Source: RUG11247 sp045649485
GTDB taxonomy: Bacteria; Bacillota; Clostridia; Christensenellales; Aristaeellaceae
Direction: 5' to 3'
NCBI GenBank assembly: GCA_045649485.1
Contig: JAZRPZ010000001.1
Coordinates: 4,719 to 68,718, forward strand
DNA: 64,000 nt
Shown here piece after piece: positions 43,589-52,301 of this stretch. The notes below the pieces were generated by a model. It saw only the letters and a list, made by a program, of their open reading frames with translations, was not told the origin of the DNA and made no database searches. Position numbers and translations under genes: made by a program. Within the stretch, counting starts at the first letter, position 1. The number at the start of each line of letters is the position of its first letter.

Positions 43589-44704
43589 TTGAAACGGTTC
43601 ATTTTTATGCTGCTCATTCTGCTCATCGCAGTACCTGCTCATGCGCAGACCCGTATGGACACAATAAACGTGGGCAAAGGCGACGCCATAATCATACAGA
43701 CCGAAGGCTGCACCGTGCTTATCGATACAGGAAAGGGCTATGCCTGCGGGCGGCTGAGACATGCCTTTGAAGAATTGGGCATCGACCGGCTCGACGCGGT
43801 ATTCATAACCCACGTGGATTCCGACCACATCGAAGGCCTGCAATTCCTTACGGAATCCGGCATAGAAGTAGATGCATGGTACGCAAGCCCCTTTTTCTTT
43901 GAATACAAGGAGAAGAAGCATCCGCTGAACAAGCTGGATCTGAATGTTACCTGGCTCGAAGCAGGTGATATCGTGAACATTGGCGAAGCCGAATTCAGCG
44001 TGCTCGCACCCATAGTCAAAAGCGAGACCGAAGAAAACGACAATTCGCTGGTGATGATGCTCACCACGCCCGACGGCAGGATACTCCTCACCGGCGACAT
44101 GGAATATCCCGAGGAAATGACTCTGCTGAATTCCGATGCAGACCTTGACTGCGATATCCTCAAGGTATCCAACCACGGCGACGGCGATGCCACAAGCGGA
44201 GAATTCATACTCCGCGCAGCTCCCGAATACGCGGTCATATCCACCAATTCTTACGAAAAAACAGATACCCCCGACCCCGGCGTGGTCTCCTCGCTGCAGA
44301 GAGCGGGCGCTGAGGTTTTCGTAACTCAGGATTCCGATACGGTGACTGCGATAATGGACAGCGGCAGTATATCTGTCACTCATACCTTCTGGGAATATAT
44401 CCCCGACCACAGCGGTGTGACCCTTGAGATAGACAAGGAAAATGAACTGTTCATCATAAAGAATCCTACCGGCCAGAATATCCCCATGGCAGGCTGGTAT
44501 CTCTATTCCGATTCCGGAAACGAGCTGTTCATCATCGGCAGCGGCATACTGCCCGCCAACGGCAGCATAACGGTAGGCACAAAGACCTCTCCGGCCGATA
44601 CATACGATATCTACTGGGATGAAAAGAACGTCATCGCCAACAAGAAAGACGATCTTATCTCCCTGTATGACGAAAACGGCATATTCATATTCAGCTCTTA
44701 CTGA
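43589..44704 (+). CDS. Secreted metallo-beta-lactamase-fold protein with lamin-tail domain
   Basis: The roughly 371-residue protein has a signal peptide (FIFMLLILLIAVPAHA), an MBL-fold domain related to the ComEC C-terminal domain, and a C-terminal lamin-tail-like domain. The MBL domain has the metal motif THVDSDHIEG near residue 70 and the later His in SNHGDGDATS. The lamin-tail domain (about residues 275-371) contains LFIIKNPTGQNIPMAGWYLY. Such proteins are presumed extracellular nucleases or phosphodiesterases. Start is uncertain: TTG at 43589 follows GGGGTG by 6 bp; GTG at 43580 is possible. It may be co-transcribed with GH32. Confidence 0.82.
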   Translation: MKRFIFMLLILLIAVPAHAQTRMDTINVGKGDAIIIQTEGCTVLIDTGKGYACGRLRHAFEELGIDRLDAVFITHVDSDHIEGLQFLTESGIEVDAWYASPFFFEYKEKKHPLNKLDLNVTWLEAGDIVNIGEAEFSVLAPIVKSETEENDNSLVMMLTTPDGRILLTGDMEYPEEMTLLNSDADLDCDILKVSNHGDGDATSGEFILRAAPEYAVISTNSYEKTDTPDPGVVSSLQRAGAEVFVTQDSDTVTAIMDSGSISVTHTFWEYIPDHSGVTLEIDKENELFIIKNPTGQNIPMAGWYLYSDSGNELFIIGSGILPANGSITVGTKTSPADTYDIYWDEKNVIANKKDDLISLYDENGIFIFSSY

Positions 44705-44707
44705 ATA

Positions 44708-44748
44708 AAACATCACCTCCGTGGAACACTTTCACGGAGGTGATGTTT
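44708..44748 (+). promoter_or_regulatory. 16-bp hairpin sequestering the ldh ribosome binding site
   Basis: Perfect 16-bp stem (44708-44723 with 44733-44748), 9-nt loop. The 3' arm contains the GGAGGTGA ribosome binding site and ends at the base before the ATG. It could stop transcription of the preceding gene, block ldh translation, or both. Confidence 0.8.
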
Positions 44749-45696
44749 ATGCATAAAATAGCGATTATAGGTGCGGGGCAGGTAGGCTCCGCCGTAGCCT
44801 ACACACTGGCACTCTCCTCTCTTGCCGGAGAGATATCCCTTATCGACATAGACGAATGCCGCGCCCGCGGCGAAGCAATGGATATAACCCACGGCATGCC
44901 CCTCTGCCCGCCCGCAAAAATATCCGGCGGCGGATATGAGCTGCTCGATGGCGCAGATATGGTCATAATGACTGCAGGCGCAAGTCAGGAACCCGGAGAG
45001 ACCCGCCGCGCACTGGCAGGCAGAAATCTGAAGATAATGGACGCTGCCGCAAGACAGATATGCGCACGCTGTCCCGCATGCATACTGCTTATAGTCACAA
45101 ATCCCGTGGATGTGCTCACCCGCGCCGCAATACAGATGACAGGTTTCCCCTCAAGGCGCGTATTCGGCAGCGGCACAACGCTCGATACACTGAGGCTTCG
45201 CTCCATGCTGGCAGAACACACGGGCCTTGACCCCCGCAATATCCACGGCTTCGTTCTTGGCGAGCATGGCGACAGCGAGCTGCCCGCATGGAGCAGTGTA
45301 TCCATATCCGGTATGACAATGGATGAATATTGCCGCGACTGCGGTCAATGTGACTGGCAGATGCCTGCCCGCATGGAAGCCGCATTCGATGCAGATGTAC
45401 GAAGGGCCGCATATCGCGTGATAGACATGAAGGGTTCTACAAATTACGCCATTGCACTGGCGGTACGCAGGATAGTTCAGGCAGTTTTGCGGGACGAAAG
45501 ATCGATACTCACGGTATCTTCCCTCCTGAGCGGGCAGTACGGAATCCATGATGTATGCCTCAGCCTTCCGTGCGTGATAGGCAGACACGGCGTAGACCGC
45601 GTGATACCCATAAAGCTCACTCCCGATGAGGAAATATCCCTCAGACACAGTGCCGATGCGATACGTTCCACAAGTTTCATACCTCAATATACCTGA
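44749..45696 (+). CDS. ldh: L-lactate dehydrogenase
   Basis: The 315-residue protein has the NAD-binding GAGQVGSAVAY, an Asp at the end of strand 2 (LIDID), VTNPVDVL, the substrate-Arg region and the catalytic His in GEHGDSELPAW. The active-site loop has ASQEPGETRRALAGRN, where the Gln-x-x-Gly-Glu-x-Arg pattern indicates lactate rather than malate specificity. It reduces pyruvate to lactate with NADH. The start is chosen at 44749, just after the hairpin that holds the ribosome binding site. Confidence 0.92.
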   Translation: MHKIAIIGAGQVGSAVAYTLALSSLAGEISLIDIDECRARGEAMDITHGMPLCPPAKISGGGYELLDGADMVIMTAGASQEPGETRRALAGRNLKIMDAAARQICARCPACILLIVTNPVDVLTRAAIQMTGFPSRRVFGSGTTLDTLRLRSMLAEHTGLDPRNIHGFVLGEHGDSELPAWSSVSISGMTMDEYCRDCGQCDWQMPARMEAAFDADVRRAAYRVIDMKGSTNYAIALAVRRIVQAVLRDERSILTVSSLLSGQYGIHDVCLSLPCVIGRHGVDRVIPIKLTPDEEISLRHSADAIRSTSFIPQYT

Positions 45697-45736
45697 AAAA
45701 ACAGGCGGCAGTAACCGAATACTGCCGCCTGTTTTT
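45697..45736 (+). terminator. Bidirectional intrinsic terminator
   Basis: About 17-bp stem AAAAACAGGCGGCAGTA/TACTGCCGCCTGTTTTT between convergent genes. It runs into the stop codon of the racemase gene. Confidence 0.9.
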
Positions 45737-46527
45737 CAGATATATGCCGTTCCTTCGCAGACTATCCTTACACTGCCTTCTATGCTCACTGCGGAAACTC
45801 CGTCATTCCACTGCGCAGACACATTTATCGTGCCTCCGGGCTGTGCAAGGGAGATATTCACGCTTTCTTTCTTCTCCCATGCGGTCATAGCGCCTACCGC
45901 CGCACTGCCGCTGCCGCAGCCGCGCTCCCAGATCATAGTATCTGTGGATTTCACATACACAAGCGGAATCAACTGCGATCTTCCGGGCGAATACAGCATA
46001 AGCCCTACCGCCTCGTCATCTAGCATGGCTGCTATCTCGCGCAGTATCTCTTCCGCGCCGGTACGCATGCTGTCCGGATCTTCACATTTCAGCACAACAT
46101 GGGTAATTCCGGGCATATGCACCATTGCATATCCGTTCAGCTTTTCTATGTTTTCGGGCAGAGGCATATGAGTACGGCAGGAATAACTTTCACCGTCATA
46201 CGCCACGCGGCAGCTCAGCAGCGTCTGTGCGCCGGATATCTCAACAGGTATCTCCTTTGTCTCCCCTGCCTCGATTCCCGCTCCGCGGGCTATCAGCGCC
46301 GCCATGCACATCGTAGCGTTACCGCAGAATTCGCCGCCCATCATCTGAAGGCGCGCTATCGCTCCGGGCATGGTAGGCTCTTCCACAAAACCTGCCTGCT
46401 CTGCAAATACGCCTGCATAATCAATGAGCGACGCAGCCACACGGCTGTGCTCCGCGCGGGGCACAGCCGTGGTCACGATAACAGTCATATTCTGCGTAGG
46501 ACTCAGCTTTACGAAATCAAGCTTCAT
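45736..46527 (-). CDS. DapF-family amino-acid racemase/epimerase
   Basis: The 263-residue protein has the two half-sites of PLP-independent DapF-type racemases, each with a catalytic Cys: GGEFCGNATMCMAA near residues 64-77 and ERGCGSGSAAVGA near 207-219. In true diaminopimelate epimerase the first is GNGxR with Cys; here GEFCGNATM is closer to histidine racemases of the CntK type and other non-Dap enzymes. It overlaps the ATPase gene of an amino-acid ABC transporter by 4 bp (ATGA) and is the last gene of that operon. Its likely substrate is therefore an imported amino acid. Histidine is a guess. Confidence 0.8.
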   Translation of the reverse strand: MKLDFVKLSPTQNMTVIVTTAVPRAEHSRVAASLIDYAGVFAEQAGFVEEPTMPGAIARLQMMGGEFCGNATMCMAALIARGAGIEAGETKEIPVEISGAQTLLSCRVAYDGESYSCRTHMPLPENIEKLNGYAMVHMPGITHVVLKCEDPDSMRTGAEEILREIAAMLDDEAVGLMLYSPGRSQLIPLVYVKSTDTMIWERGCGSGSAAVGAMTAWEKKESVNISLAQPGGTINVSAQWNDGVSAVSIEGSVRIVCEGTAYI

Positions 46528-47279
46528 TGCGCAAACCTCGAAAGGAAATGTATGGTACGTTCCTGAGTAGGATGGGTAATGATCTCGGGACCGCCCTGCT
46601 CAACTATTGCGCCGCCATCCATAAACACGATATGATCGGATACATCGCGGGCAAAGCTCATCTCATGGGTAACGATAACCATGGTCATATTCTCTGCCGC
46701 AAGGTCGCGGATGACCTTCAGTATCTCACCCGTCAGTTCCGGGTCGAGAGCGCTGGTAGGCTCATCAAAAAAGAGGATCTTCGGCTTCATGGCGAGGGCA
46801 CGGGCGATAGACACGCGCTGCTGCTGTCCGCCGGAAAGCTGATAGGGATAAGCATTCTCCTTATCCGAAAGACCCATCTCGCGCAGCAGTTCACGGGCTT
46901 CTTCGTATACCTCTTCCTTTTTCCTGCCCTGCACCAGCATGGGCGCCTCGGTGATATTCTTCATTACCGAATAATGAGGGAACAGGTTGAAATTCTGGAA
47001 CACCAGTCCGAAAGTCTGGCGCACCTTCTTGAGTTCCGCCTGTGATGCATATACGCTCTTTCCGTCCACATTGCGCACGGCGGTCACATCAAGATACTTC
47101 ATCTCGCCGCCGTCCATGGTCTCAAGCAGTGTGGCACACCTGAGCAAGGTGGACTTACCCGAACCGGAAGGACCGATTATGGAGACGACCTGACCTTCGT
47201 CTACGCTGAGGCTTATATCGCCCAGCACCAGATTATCGCCAAAGCTTTTGCGGCAGTGGTTTATCTCAAGTATTCTCAT
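46524..47279 (-). CDS. Polar amino-acid ABC transporter ATPase
   Basis: The 251-residue ATPase of the GlnQ/HisP type has GPSGSGKSTLLRC, Q-loop FQNFNLFPH, signature LSGGQQQRVSIARAL, and ILFFDEPTSALDPEL. It energises import of an amino acid through the neighbouring permease. It starts 16 bp after the permease gene and overlaps the racemase gene at its 3' end. Confidence 0.93.
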   Translation of the reverse strand: MRILEINHCRKSFGDNLVLGDISLSVDEGQVVSIIGPSGSGKSTLLRCATLLETMDGGEMKYLDVTAVRNVDGKSVYASQAELKKVRQTFGLVFQNFNLFPHYSVMKNITEAPMLVQGRKKEEVYEEARELLREMGLSDKENAYPYQLSGGQQQRVSIARALAMKPKILFFDEPTSALDPELTGEILKVIRDLAAENMTMVIVTHEMSFARDVSDHIVFMDGGAIVEQGGPEIITHPTQERTIHFLSRFAQ

Positions 47280-47295
47280 ATCAAAGCCCCTCCTC

Positions 47296-48012
47296 TCACC
47301 TGTAGTAATTCAGGCTCTTCTCGATGCGGGACATGACGAATGCCACCGCAGAATTGAACACATAGTAGAACACGCCCGCAATTATGAAGGGCATGAAGCT
47401 GGACTGGGAATTGGCTATCTGTTTGCCGATGGTGAACATCTCCTGATAGGCTACGGTAAAGGCCATGGAGGTGTCCTTTACGAGGGTTATTATCTCGTTG
47501 GTAACAGAGGGCAGTATGCGCTTGATGACCTGAGGCAGTATTATGCGCATGAATGTCTGCACCTTGCTGTAACCCAGTACTGCCGCCGCCTCATACTGAC
47601 CGACCGGCATGGATTCTATGCCTCCGCGATAAATCTCTGCGAAATAGGCAGCATAGTTAATTGAGAAGCCAACGATAATGGACACAAGCTTTTCGCCGGG
47701 AATGCGGAAAAATGCGCTGCCCACAACAAACGCCTCCAGCCATGCGATGCCGTTTGCGGCTGCCACATCCTTCAGCATTTCGCCGATATAGAACGGGCCG
47801 TAGGTTACCGCCAGCAGCTGCAGCATAAGCGGCGTACCGCGCAGTATCGATATGATTCCCTGCATGATTCCGCGTATCACCGCGAAACGCGACTTGCGCA
47901 GCAATGCCATCAAAAGGCCCAGCGGCAGCGAGAACAGTATCGTCAGAAAAAATATACCGCAGGTCCTGCCGAGACCTTCACTCATTTTCTGTATCATTAC
48001 TGCGATCGTCAT
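47296..48012 (-). CDS. Polar amino-acid ABC transporter permease
   Basis: The 238-residue permease of the HisM/GlnP type has about five membrane helices and the ATPase-contact loop YEAAAVLGYSKVQTFMRIILPQ. MTIAVMIQ at 48012 is chosen as start because AAAGGGGAA precedes it. A single permease gene implies a homodimeric channel. A 13-bp hairpin separates it from the binding-protein gene upstream. Confidence 0.9.
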   Translation of the reverse strand: MTIAVMIQKMSEGLGRTCGIFFLTILFSLPLGLLMALLRKSRFAVIRGIMQGIISILRGTPLMLQLLAVTYGPFYIGEMLKDVAAANGIAWLEAFVVGSAFFRIPGEKLVSIIVGFSINYAAYFAEIYRGGIESMPVGQYEAAAVLGYSKVQTFMRIILPQVIKRILPSVTNEIITLVKDTSMAFTVAYQEMFTIGKQIANSQSSFMPFIIAGVFYYVFNSAVAFVMSRIEKSLNYYR

Positions 48013-48032
48013 TTGTAATTCCCCTTTACAAT

Positions 48033-48068
48033 GGCAAAGGGTTATCGCTTTTGCCATAACCCTTTGCC
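48033..48068 (-). other. Stem-loop between binding-protein and permease genes
   Basis: Perfect 13-bp stem GGCAAAGGGTTAT/ATAACCCTTTGCC without a U-tract. It probably protects the upstream mRNA end and reduces downstream expression. Confidence 0.65.
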
Positions 48069-48105
48069 GGTCATATTATGTTGTTCTGTGTTTTACCAAT
48101 GCTTG

Positions 48106-48924
48106 TTACTTGGTGGGCAGCAGGATCAGAGCTGCGGTGTCGAGGCCGTACTTCTCTGCCAGAGAGAGGTAGGTGCCGTCTTCGACCAGCTGCATGAATG
48201 CGGACTCAACTGCCTTGCAGGTCTCTGCATCGTCCTTGCGGAAGCAAATGCCGTACTGCTCAGCTGCCAGGGTCTCATCCAGAATGATGTACTCGTCGCC
48301 GTACTCAGCGATCTTGTTCATTGCAACGGGGTAGTCGATAGCGATTGCTACGATGGAACCGCCCTGCAGTTCGGTGAAGCATACGTTGTAGTCTTCGAAG
48401 CGAACGGGCTCGCCGCCGTCAAAGGTAGCTGCCAGAGCTGCCTGATCTTCGCTCAGCATGATGTCTGCGGAAGTGCCCAGCTGAACGCCGACCTTCTTGC
48501 CTTCCAGATCGGCCAGAGTGGTGATGCCGCTGGACTTGGTGGTCAGGATGACCTGAGAGTTGTTGGAATATGCCATGGAGATGCTGTAGGCTTCGGGATC
48601 CAGAACATCGATGGTCAGACCGGACCAGATGCAGTCGATCTCGCCTGCGTCAAGGGTGATCAGCTTGGTATCCCAGTTGATGGGTACCAGTTCCAGCTCC
48701 CAGCCGTTGATCTCGCAAACTGCCTTGCACATTTCGATGTCGTAACCGGTGTATTCGCCGTTGTCATCCATGTAAGAATAGGGAGGATATGCTGCGTCGA
48801 AGCCCATCTTGAATACCTTCTTGTCGGTGGCTTCATCTGCGGGCTTGGTGAAGTACCATACAGCAGCTGCTGCAACGGCAATAACGATAACCAGAATGAT
48901 TGCGATAAGTTTCTTGTTCTTCAT
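48106..48924 (-). CDS. Amino-acid-binding protein of the ABC transporter
   Basis: The 272-residue protein is a family-3 solute-binding protein. An N-terminal membrane segment (residues 5-24) without a lipobox Cys is followed by FDAAYPPYSYMDDNGEYTGYDI and IDCIWSGLTI, hallmarks of polar amino-acid binding proteins. The membrane segment may serve as an uncleaved anchor. It is the first gene of the operon (binding protein, permease, ATPase, racemase) and follows GGAGGG. Ligand unknown. Confidence 0.92.
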   Translation of the reverse strand: MKNKKLIAIILVIVIAVAAAAVWYFTKPADEATDKKVFKMGFDAAYPPYSYMDDNGEYTGYDIEMCKAVCEINGWELELVPINWDTKLITLDAGEIDCIWSGLTIDVLDPEAYSISMAYSNNSQVILTTKSSGITTLADLEGKKVGVQLGTSADIMLSEDQAALAATFDGGEPVRFEDYNVCFTELQGGSIVAIAIDYPVAMNKIAEYGDEYIILDETLAAEQYGICFRKDDAETCKAVESAFMQLVEDGTYLSLAEKYGLDTAALILLPTK

Positions 48925-48956
48925 TTTTGTTCCCTCCGGATTGTGTTTTCACTTTA

Positions 48957-48986
48957 GTGCGCTAACGTGGTATTATAATAGCGCAC
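48957..48986. promoter_or_regulatory. Inverted repeat (probable operator) at the amino-acid transporter promoter
   Basis: GTGCGCTA (48957-48964) and TAGCGCAC (48979-48986) form a perfect inverted repeat with 14-bp spacing. It covers the -10 box and the region of the transcription start. Confidence 0.65.
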
Positions 48987-49003
48987 ATCACCTGTTTTGT
49001 CAA
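48975..49003 (-). promoter_or_regulatory. Promoter for the amino-acid ABC operon
   Basis: On the minus strand TTGACA, 17 bp, TATTAT. Confidence 0.75.
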
Positions 49004-49021
49004 TAGGCAATTTCAAAATTA

Positions 49022-49050
49022 TTGAATAAACTCCCGCAATATGATACAAT
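49022..49050 (+). promoter_or_regulatory. Promoter for the GH78 gene
   Basis: TTGAAT, 17 bp, TACAAT; about 32 bp before the start codon, divergent from the amino-acid transporter promoter. Confidence 0.65.
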
Positions 49051-49082
49051 GTTAGCAAACATATAATTGGAGGTTTCTGGTC

Positions 49083-52000
49083 ATGAGCTATATTCTTTCC
49101 AATCTTACCGTTGAACTCGACCGCGCTCCTCTGGGAATGGACGAAGCTTCTCCCCGATTCGGCTGGCGCATCGAAAGCGACGGCACCAATGTAAAGCAGA
49201 CCGCTTATCAGATCATTGTAAAGACCGCAGGCAATATCGTATGGGATTCCGGCAAGGTCGAAACTGCCGAGACCCAGTGGATAGAATACGCAGGCGCACC
49301 TCTCACCGCCCGCACCGGATACACCTGGCAGGTAACCAGCTGGGGCACTGCAGGCGAAGCCACCGCAGAATCCGCATTTGAGACCGGCCTTATGGATACC
49401 GATATCTCCGCATGGCGCGGTGCAAAGTGGATCGGCGACAGCCGCGTAGCCCTCACCGCCAAGGCAAAGAGCATCTTCAACATATCCCTCAGCTTCATCA
49501 TGCGTGGTGAGGCCGTAGGCGTTATCTTCGGCAAGAATGATCCCCGCCTGATGGATTCCACCAAGAACGATTACAATCTGGCAGGCGAGAACTATATAAA
49601 GTACCGTCTTTCCAAGGACGGCGTACTCTCCATTTACCGCGTGGGCTATCATCCCGATGATACCGCAGACAAGCCCATCGGCGAACAGCACATCGAGAAT
49701 TTCGACGCATCCGCTCCCCACACCCTGCGTGTTGAGGTTACCGGCAACAACGCCTACACTTATCTGGACGAAGTGCGCGTGGACTACATCGAGAAGGAGA
49801 CGCCTCCCTTCTTCAGGCGTCCCGGCATGCCCGATAAGATGACCATTCCGCGTCAGCTGAATCCCACCGGCGAAAACGATCTCACCACCTATCCCCTGCT
49901 GTGCGAAAGCGGCTTCTTTGCAGAGGGCGAGGCTGAGATCACCAAGTTTGCCATTTCCAATATCCGTCCCCCCAAGGCAACTCTGGCCCGCATCGAGGCT
50001 TCCACTCCCGGTCCCTTCGCCGAGTACGTAAAGGTCGACCGCCTTGTCATCAAGGACACCGAGTGCACCTGCGACCTGAGCCACGGCGGCATCCCCATGC
50101 TGCGCAAGGAATTCAGCCTGAAGGGCGATATCGCCCGTGCACGCCTGTACGCCACCGCCCGCGGCGTATATGACTGCACCGTAAATGCAGAGCGCATTTC
50201 CGACCGCCGCTTCGAGCCCGGCGCCAGCCAGTACGACAAGCACCTGCAGTATCAGGTATATGATGTTACCGGCATGCTGAAGGCCGGCGACAACGCCATC
50301 GATGTCGAGCTGTCCTCCGGCTGGTGGAATGAGAGCCAGACCTTCACCCTGATGAATTACAACTACTGGGGCGACAGGCAGAGCCTGCTCATGATGCTCA
50401 TCGTAGAATACGCCGACGGCACCGAAGAGACCATCGTCACCACCCCCGGCGAGTGGAAGGTCCGCGACAACGGCCCCGTACGCTTCGCAGGCTGGTTCTA
50501 CGGTCAGCACTACGATGCACGCTTCGAGGATATCGACCCCGAATGGCGCGACACCGTTGAAGTCGGCACCGTTGACTTCTCCGAGCTGGCAGGCGCTCCC
50601 GGCATGCGCTGGCCCCTGCCCACCACCAACCAGCCCGAGCTGAAGGCTTCCGTAGGCTCCCCCGTCAAGCAGATCATGACCCTCAACGCCAAGGAACTGA
50701 TCGTTCCCCGTCCCGGCGTATACGTATACGACATGGGTCAGAACATGATCGGCGTACCCGAGATCACCTTCCGCGGCAAGGCCGGCGAAGAAGCGATCAT
50801 CCGTTACGGCGAGGTCCTCTATCCCGACCTGCCCGAATATGCAGGCAACGTCGGCATGATCCTCACCGAGAACTATCGTGACGCGCTGTCCATCGACCGC
50901 TACATCTTCAAGAATGACGAAGCAGTCACCTACTCTCCCCGCCACACCTTCCACGGCTACCGCTATGTAGAGATCAGCGGCGTTGCGGAAGCTCCGGCTA
51001 TCGAGGATATAAAGGGTCTGGTGCTCTCCTCCATCAACCGTCTCACCGGTGATATCGAGACCTCCAACCCCATGGTCAACCAGCTCTACAGCAACATCCG
51101 CTGGAGCCAGTACTGCAACTTCCTGTCCATCCCCACCGACTGCCCCCAGCGCAACGAGCGCATGGGCTGGTCCGGCGACATCAACGTATTCTCCCGCACC
51201 GCCGTATTCAATGCAGACGTATACGGATTCCTGCACCGCTACACCGAGTGCATCCGCGACTGTCAGCTGCCTGACGGACGCTTTGCGGATATCGCACCCG
51301 TCGGCGGCGGTTTCGGCGGCATCGAATGGGGTTCTGCCGGCATCGTTGTTCCCTACGAGGTATATCGTCAGTACGGCGACAAGCGCGTTATCGAAGAAAA
51401 CTACGAGGCAATGGCCCGTTACATCGAATTCCTGAAGGCAAAGGGAACCCCCGGTCTGCTGGACAACGTAGGACCTCTGGGCGACTGGCTGGCCACCGAT
51501 ATGAGCACCGACAATCCCCTGCTGTGGAACACCTTCTACTATTTCGATGCGAAGATCATGTCCGAAATGGCTGCGGTCATCGGCAAGGACGAGGATGCAA
51601 AGGCCTACGCTGAACTGGCTGAGGAAGTAAAGAAGAACTGGAACGAGCGCTTCATCGATCCCGAAACCGGCAAGACCCGCACCTTCAAGGGTGAGATCAA
51701 CGACACTCAGGCTTCCTACGCCGTACCGCTGCACTACGGTCTGGTAAACGACCGCGAGGCTTTCGGCAAGCGTCTTGCAGAGAAGTCCGAGGAAGTGGGC
51801 TACACCGTTACCACCGGCTTTGTAGGCACCGGCCCCCTGTGCCCCGCCCTGAGCGAGACCGGCCACAGCGACGTTGCATACAAGATCCTGCAGAACAGCA
51901 AGTATCCCTCCTGGCTGTATTCCATCACCGAAGGCGCCACCACCATCTGGGAGCGTTGGAATTCCGTTACCCGTGAAAACGGCTTCGGCGGCAACAACCG

Positions 52001-52301
52001 CATGAACTCCTTCAACCACTATTCCCTGGGCGCTGTCGGCGCATGGATGTACAGCTACATGCTGGGCATCCGCCGCGGCGAGGGCAGCTGGCAGAAGTTC
52101 GTACTGCAGCCCTGCGCAGAAGGTCTTGACTATGCAAACGGTCACTACGAATCCGTTTACGGTGTCATCAAGGCCGGCTGGAAGCGCGAAAACGGCAAGG
52201 TTACCTACTGCGTAAGCATACCCGCCAACACCGAGGCAGAGATCATTCTGCCCGGCAGGCGTGAAACTATCGGAAGCGGAGAGTACGAATTCGCATGGTA
52301 A
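49083..52301 (+). CDS. GH78 alpha-L-rhamnosidase
   Basis: The 1072-residue protein has the multi-domain layout of GH78. An N-terminal Ig-like/beta-sandwich part begins with PLGMDEASPRFGWRIES, a jelly-roll insert of LamG-like type covers about residues 125-290, and the conserved rhamnosidase-N domain contains FEPGASQYDKHLQYQVYDV. The (alpha/alpha)6 catalytic barrel has TDCPQRNERMGWSGD, which holds the catalytic acid Glu, and ATTIWERWNS. It removes terminal L-rhamnose from plant glycans or flavonoids. No signal peptide is seen, so action is intracellular. It overlaps miaA by 7 bp. Confidence 0.93.
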   Translation: MSYILSNLTVELDRAPLGMDEASPRFGWRIESDGTNVKQTAYQIIVKTAGNIVWDSGKVETAETQWIEYAGAPLTARTGYTWQVTSWGTAGEATAESAFETGLMDTDISAWRGAKWIGDSRVALTAKAKSIFNISLSFIMRGEAVGVIFGKNDPRLMDSTKNDYNLAGENYIKYRLSKDGVLSIYRVGYHPDDTADKPIGEQHIENFDASAPHTLRVEVTGNNAYTYLDEVRVDYIEKETPPFFRRPGMPDKMTIPRQLNPTGENDLTTYPLLCESGFFAEGEAEITKFAISNIRPPKATLARIEASTPGPFAEYVKVDRLVIKDTECTCDLSHGGIPMLRKEFSLKGDIARARLYATARGVYDCTVNAERISDRRFEPGASQYDKHLQYQVYDVTGMLKAGDNAIDVELSSGWWNESQTFTLMNYNYWGDRQSLLMMLIVEYADGTEETIVTTPGEWKVRDNGPVRFAGWFYGQHYDARFEDIDPEWRDTVEVGTVDFSELAGAPGMRWPLPTTNQPELKASVGSPVKQIMTLNAKELIVPRPGVYVYDMGQNMIGVPEITFRGKAGEEAIIRYGEVLYPDLPEYAGNVGMILTENYRDALSIDRYIFKNDEAVTYSPRHTFHGYRYVEISGVAEAPAIEDIKGLVLSSINRLTGDIETSNPMVNQLYSNIRWSQYCNFLSIPTDCPQRNERMGWSGDINVFSRTAVFNADVYGFLHRYTECIRDCQLPDGRFADIAPVGGGFGGIEWGSAGIVVPYEVYRQYGDKRVIEENYEAMARYIEFLKAKGTPGLLDNVGPLGDWLATDMSTDNPLLWNTFYYFDAKIMSEMAAVIGKDEDAKAYAELAEEVKKNWNERFIDPETGKTRTFKGEINDTQASYAVPLHYGLVNDREAFGKRLAEKSEEVGYTVTTGFVGTGPLCPALSETGHSDVAYKILQNSKYPSWLYSITEGATTIWERWNSVTRENGFGGNNRMNSFNHYSLGAVGAWMYSYMLGIRRGEGSWQKFVLQPCAEGLDYANGHYESVYGVIKAGWKRENGKVTYCVSIPANTEAEIILPGRRETIGSGEYEFAW

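Noticed and set aside
45736..46527. Annotation of the racemase as diaminopimelate epimerase DapF
   Set aside because: The first active-site motif differs from the GNGxR of true DapF, and the operon is an amino-acid transporter rather than lysine or peptidoglycan synthesis, so only the family level is supported.
48954..52145. A roughly 1060-codon open frame opposite the rhamnosidase gene
   Set aside because: Antisense artefact of the same type; no start signals and no recognisable domains.
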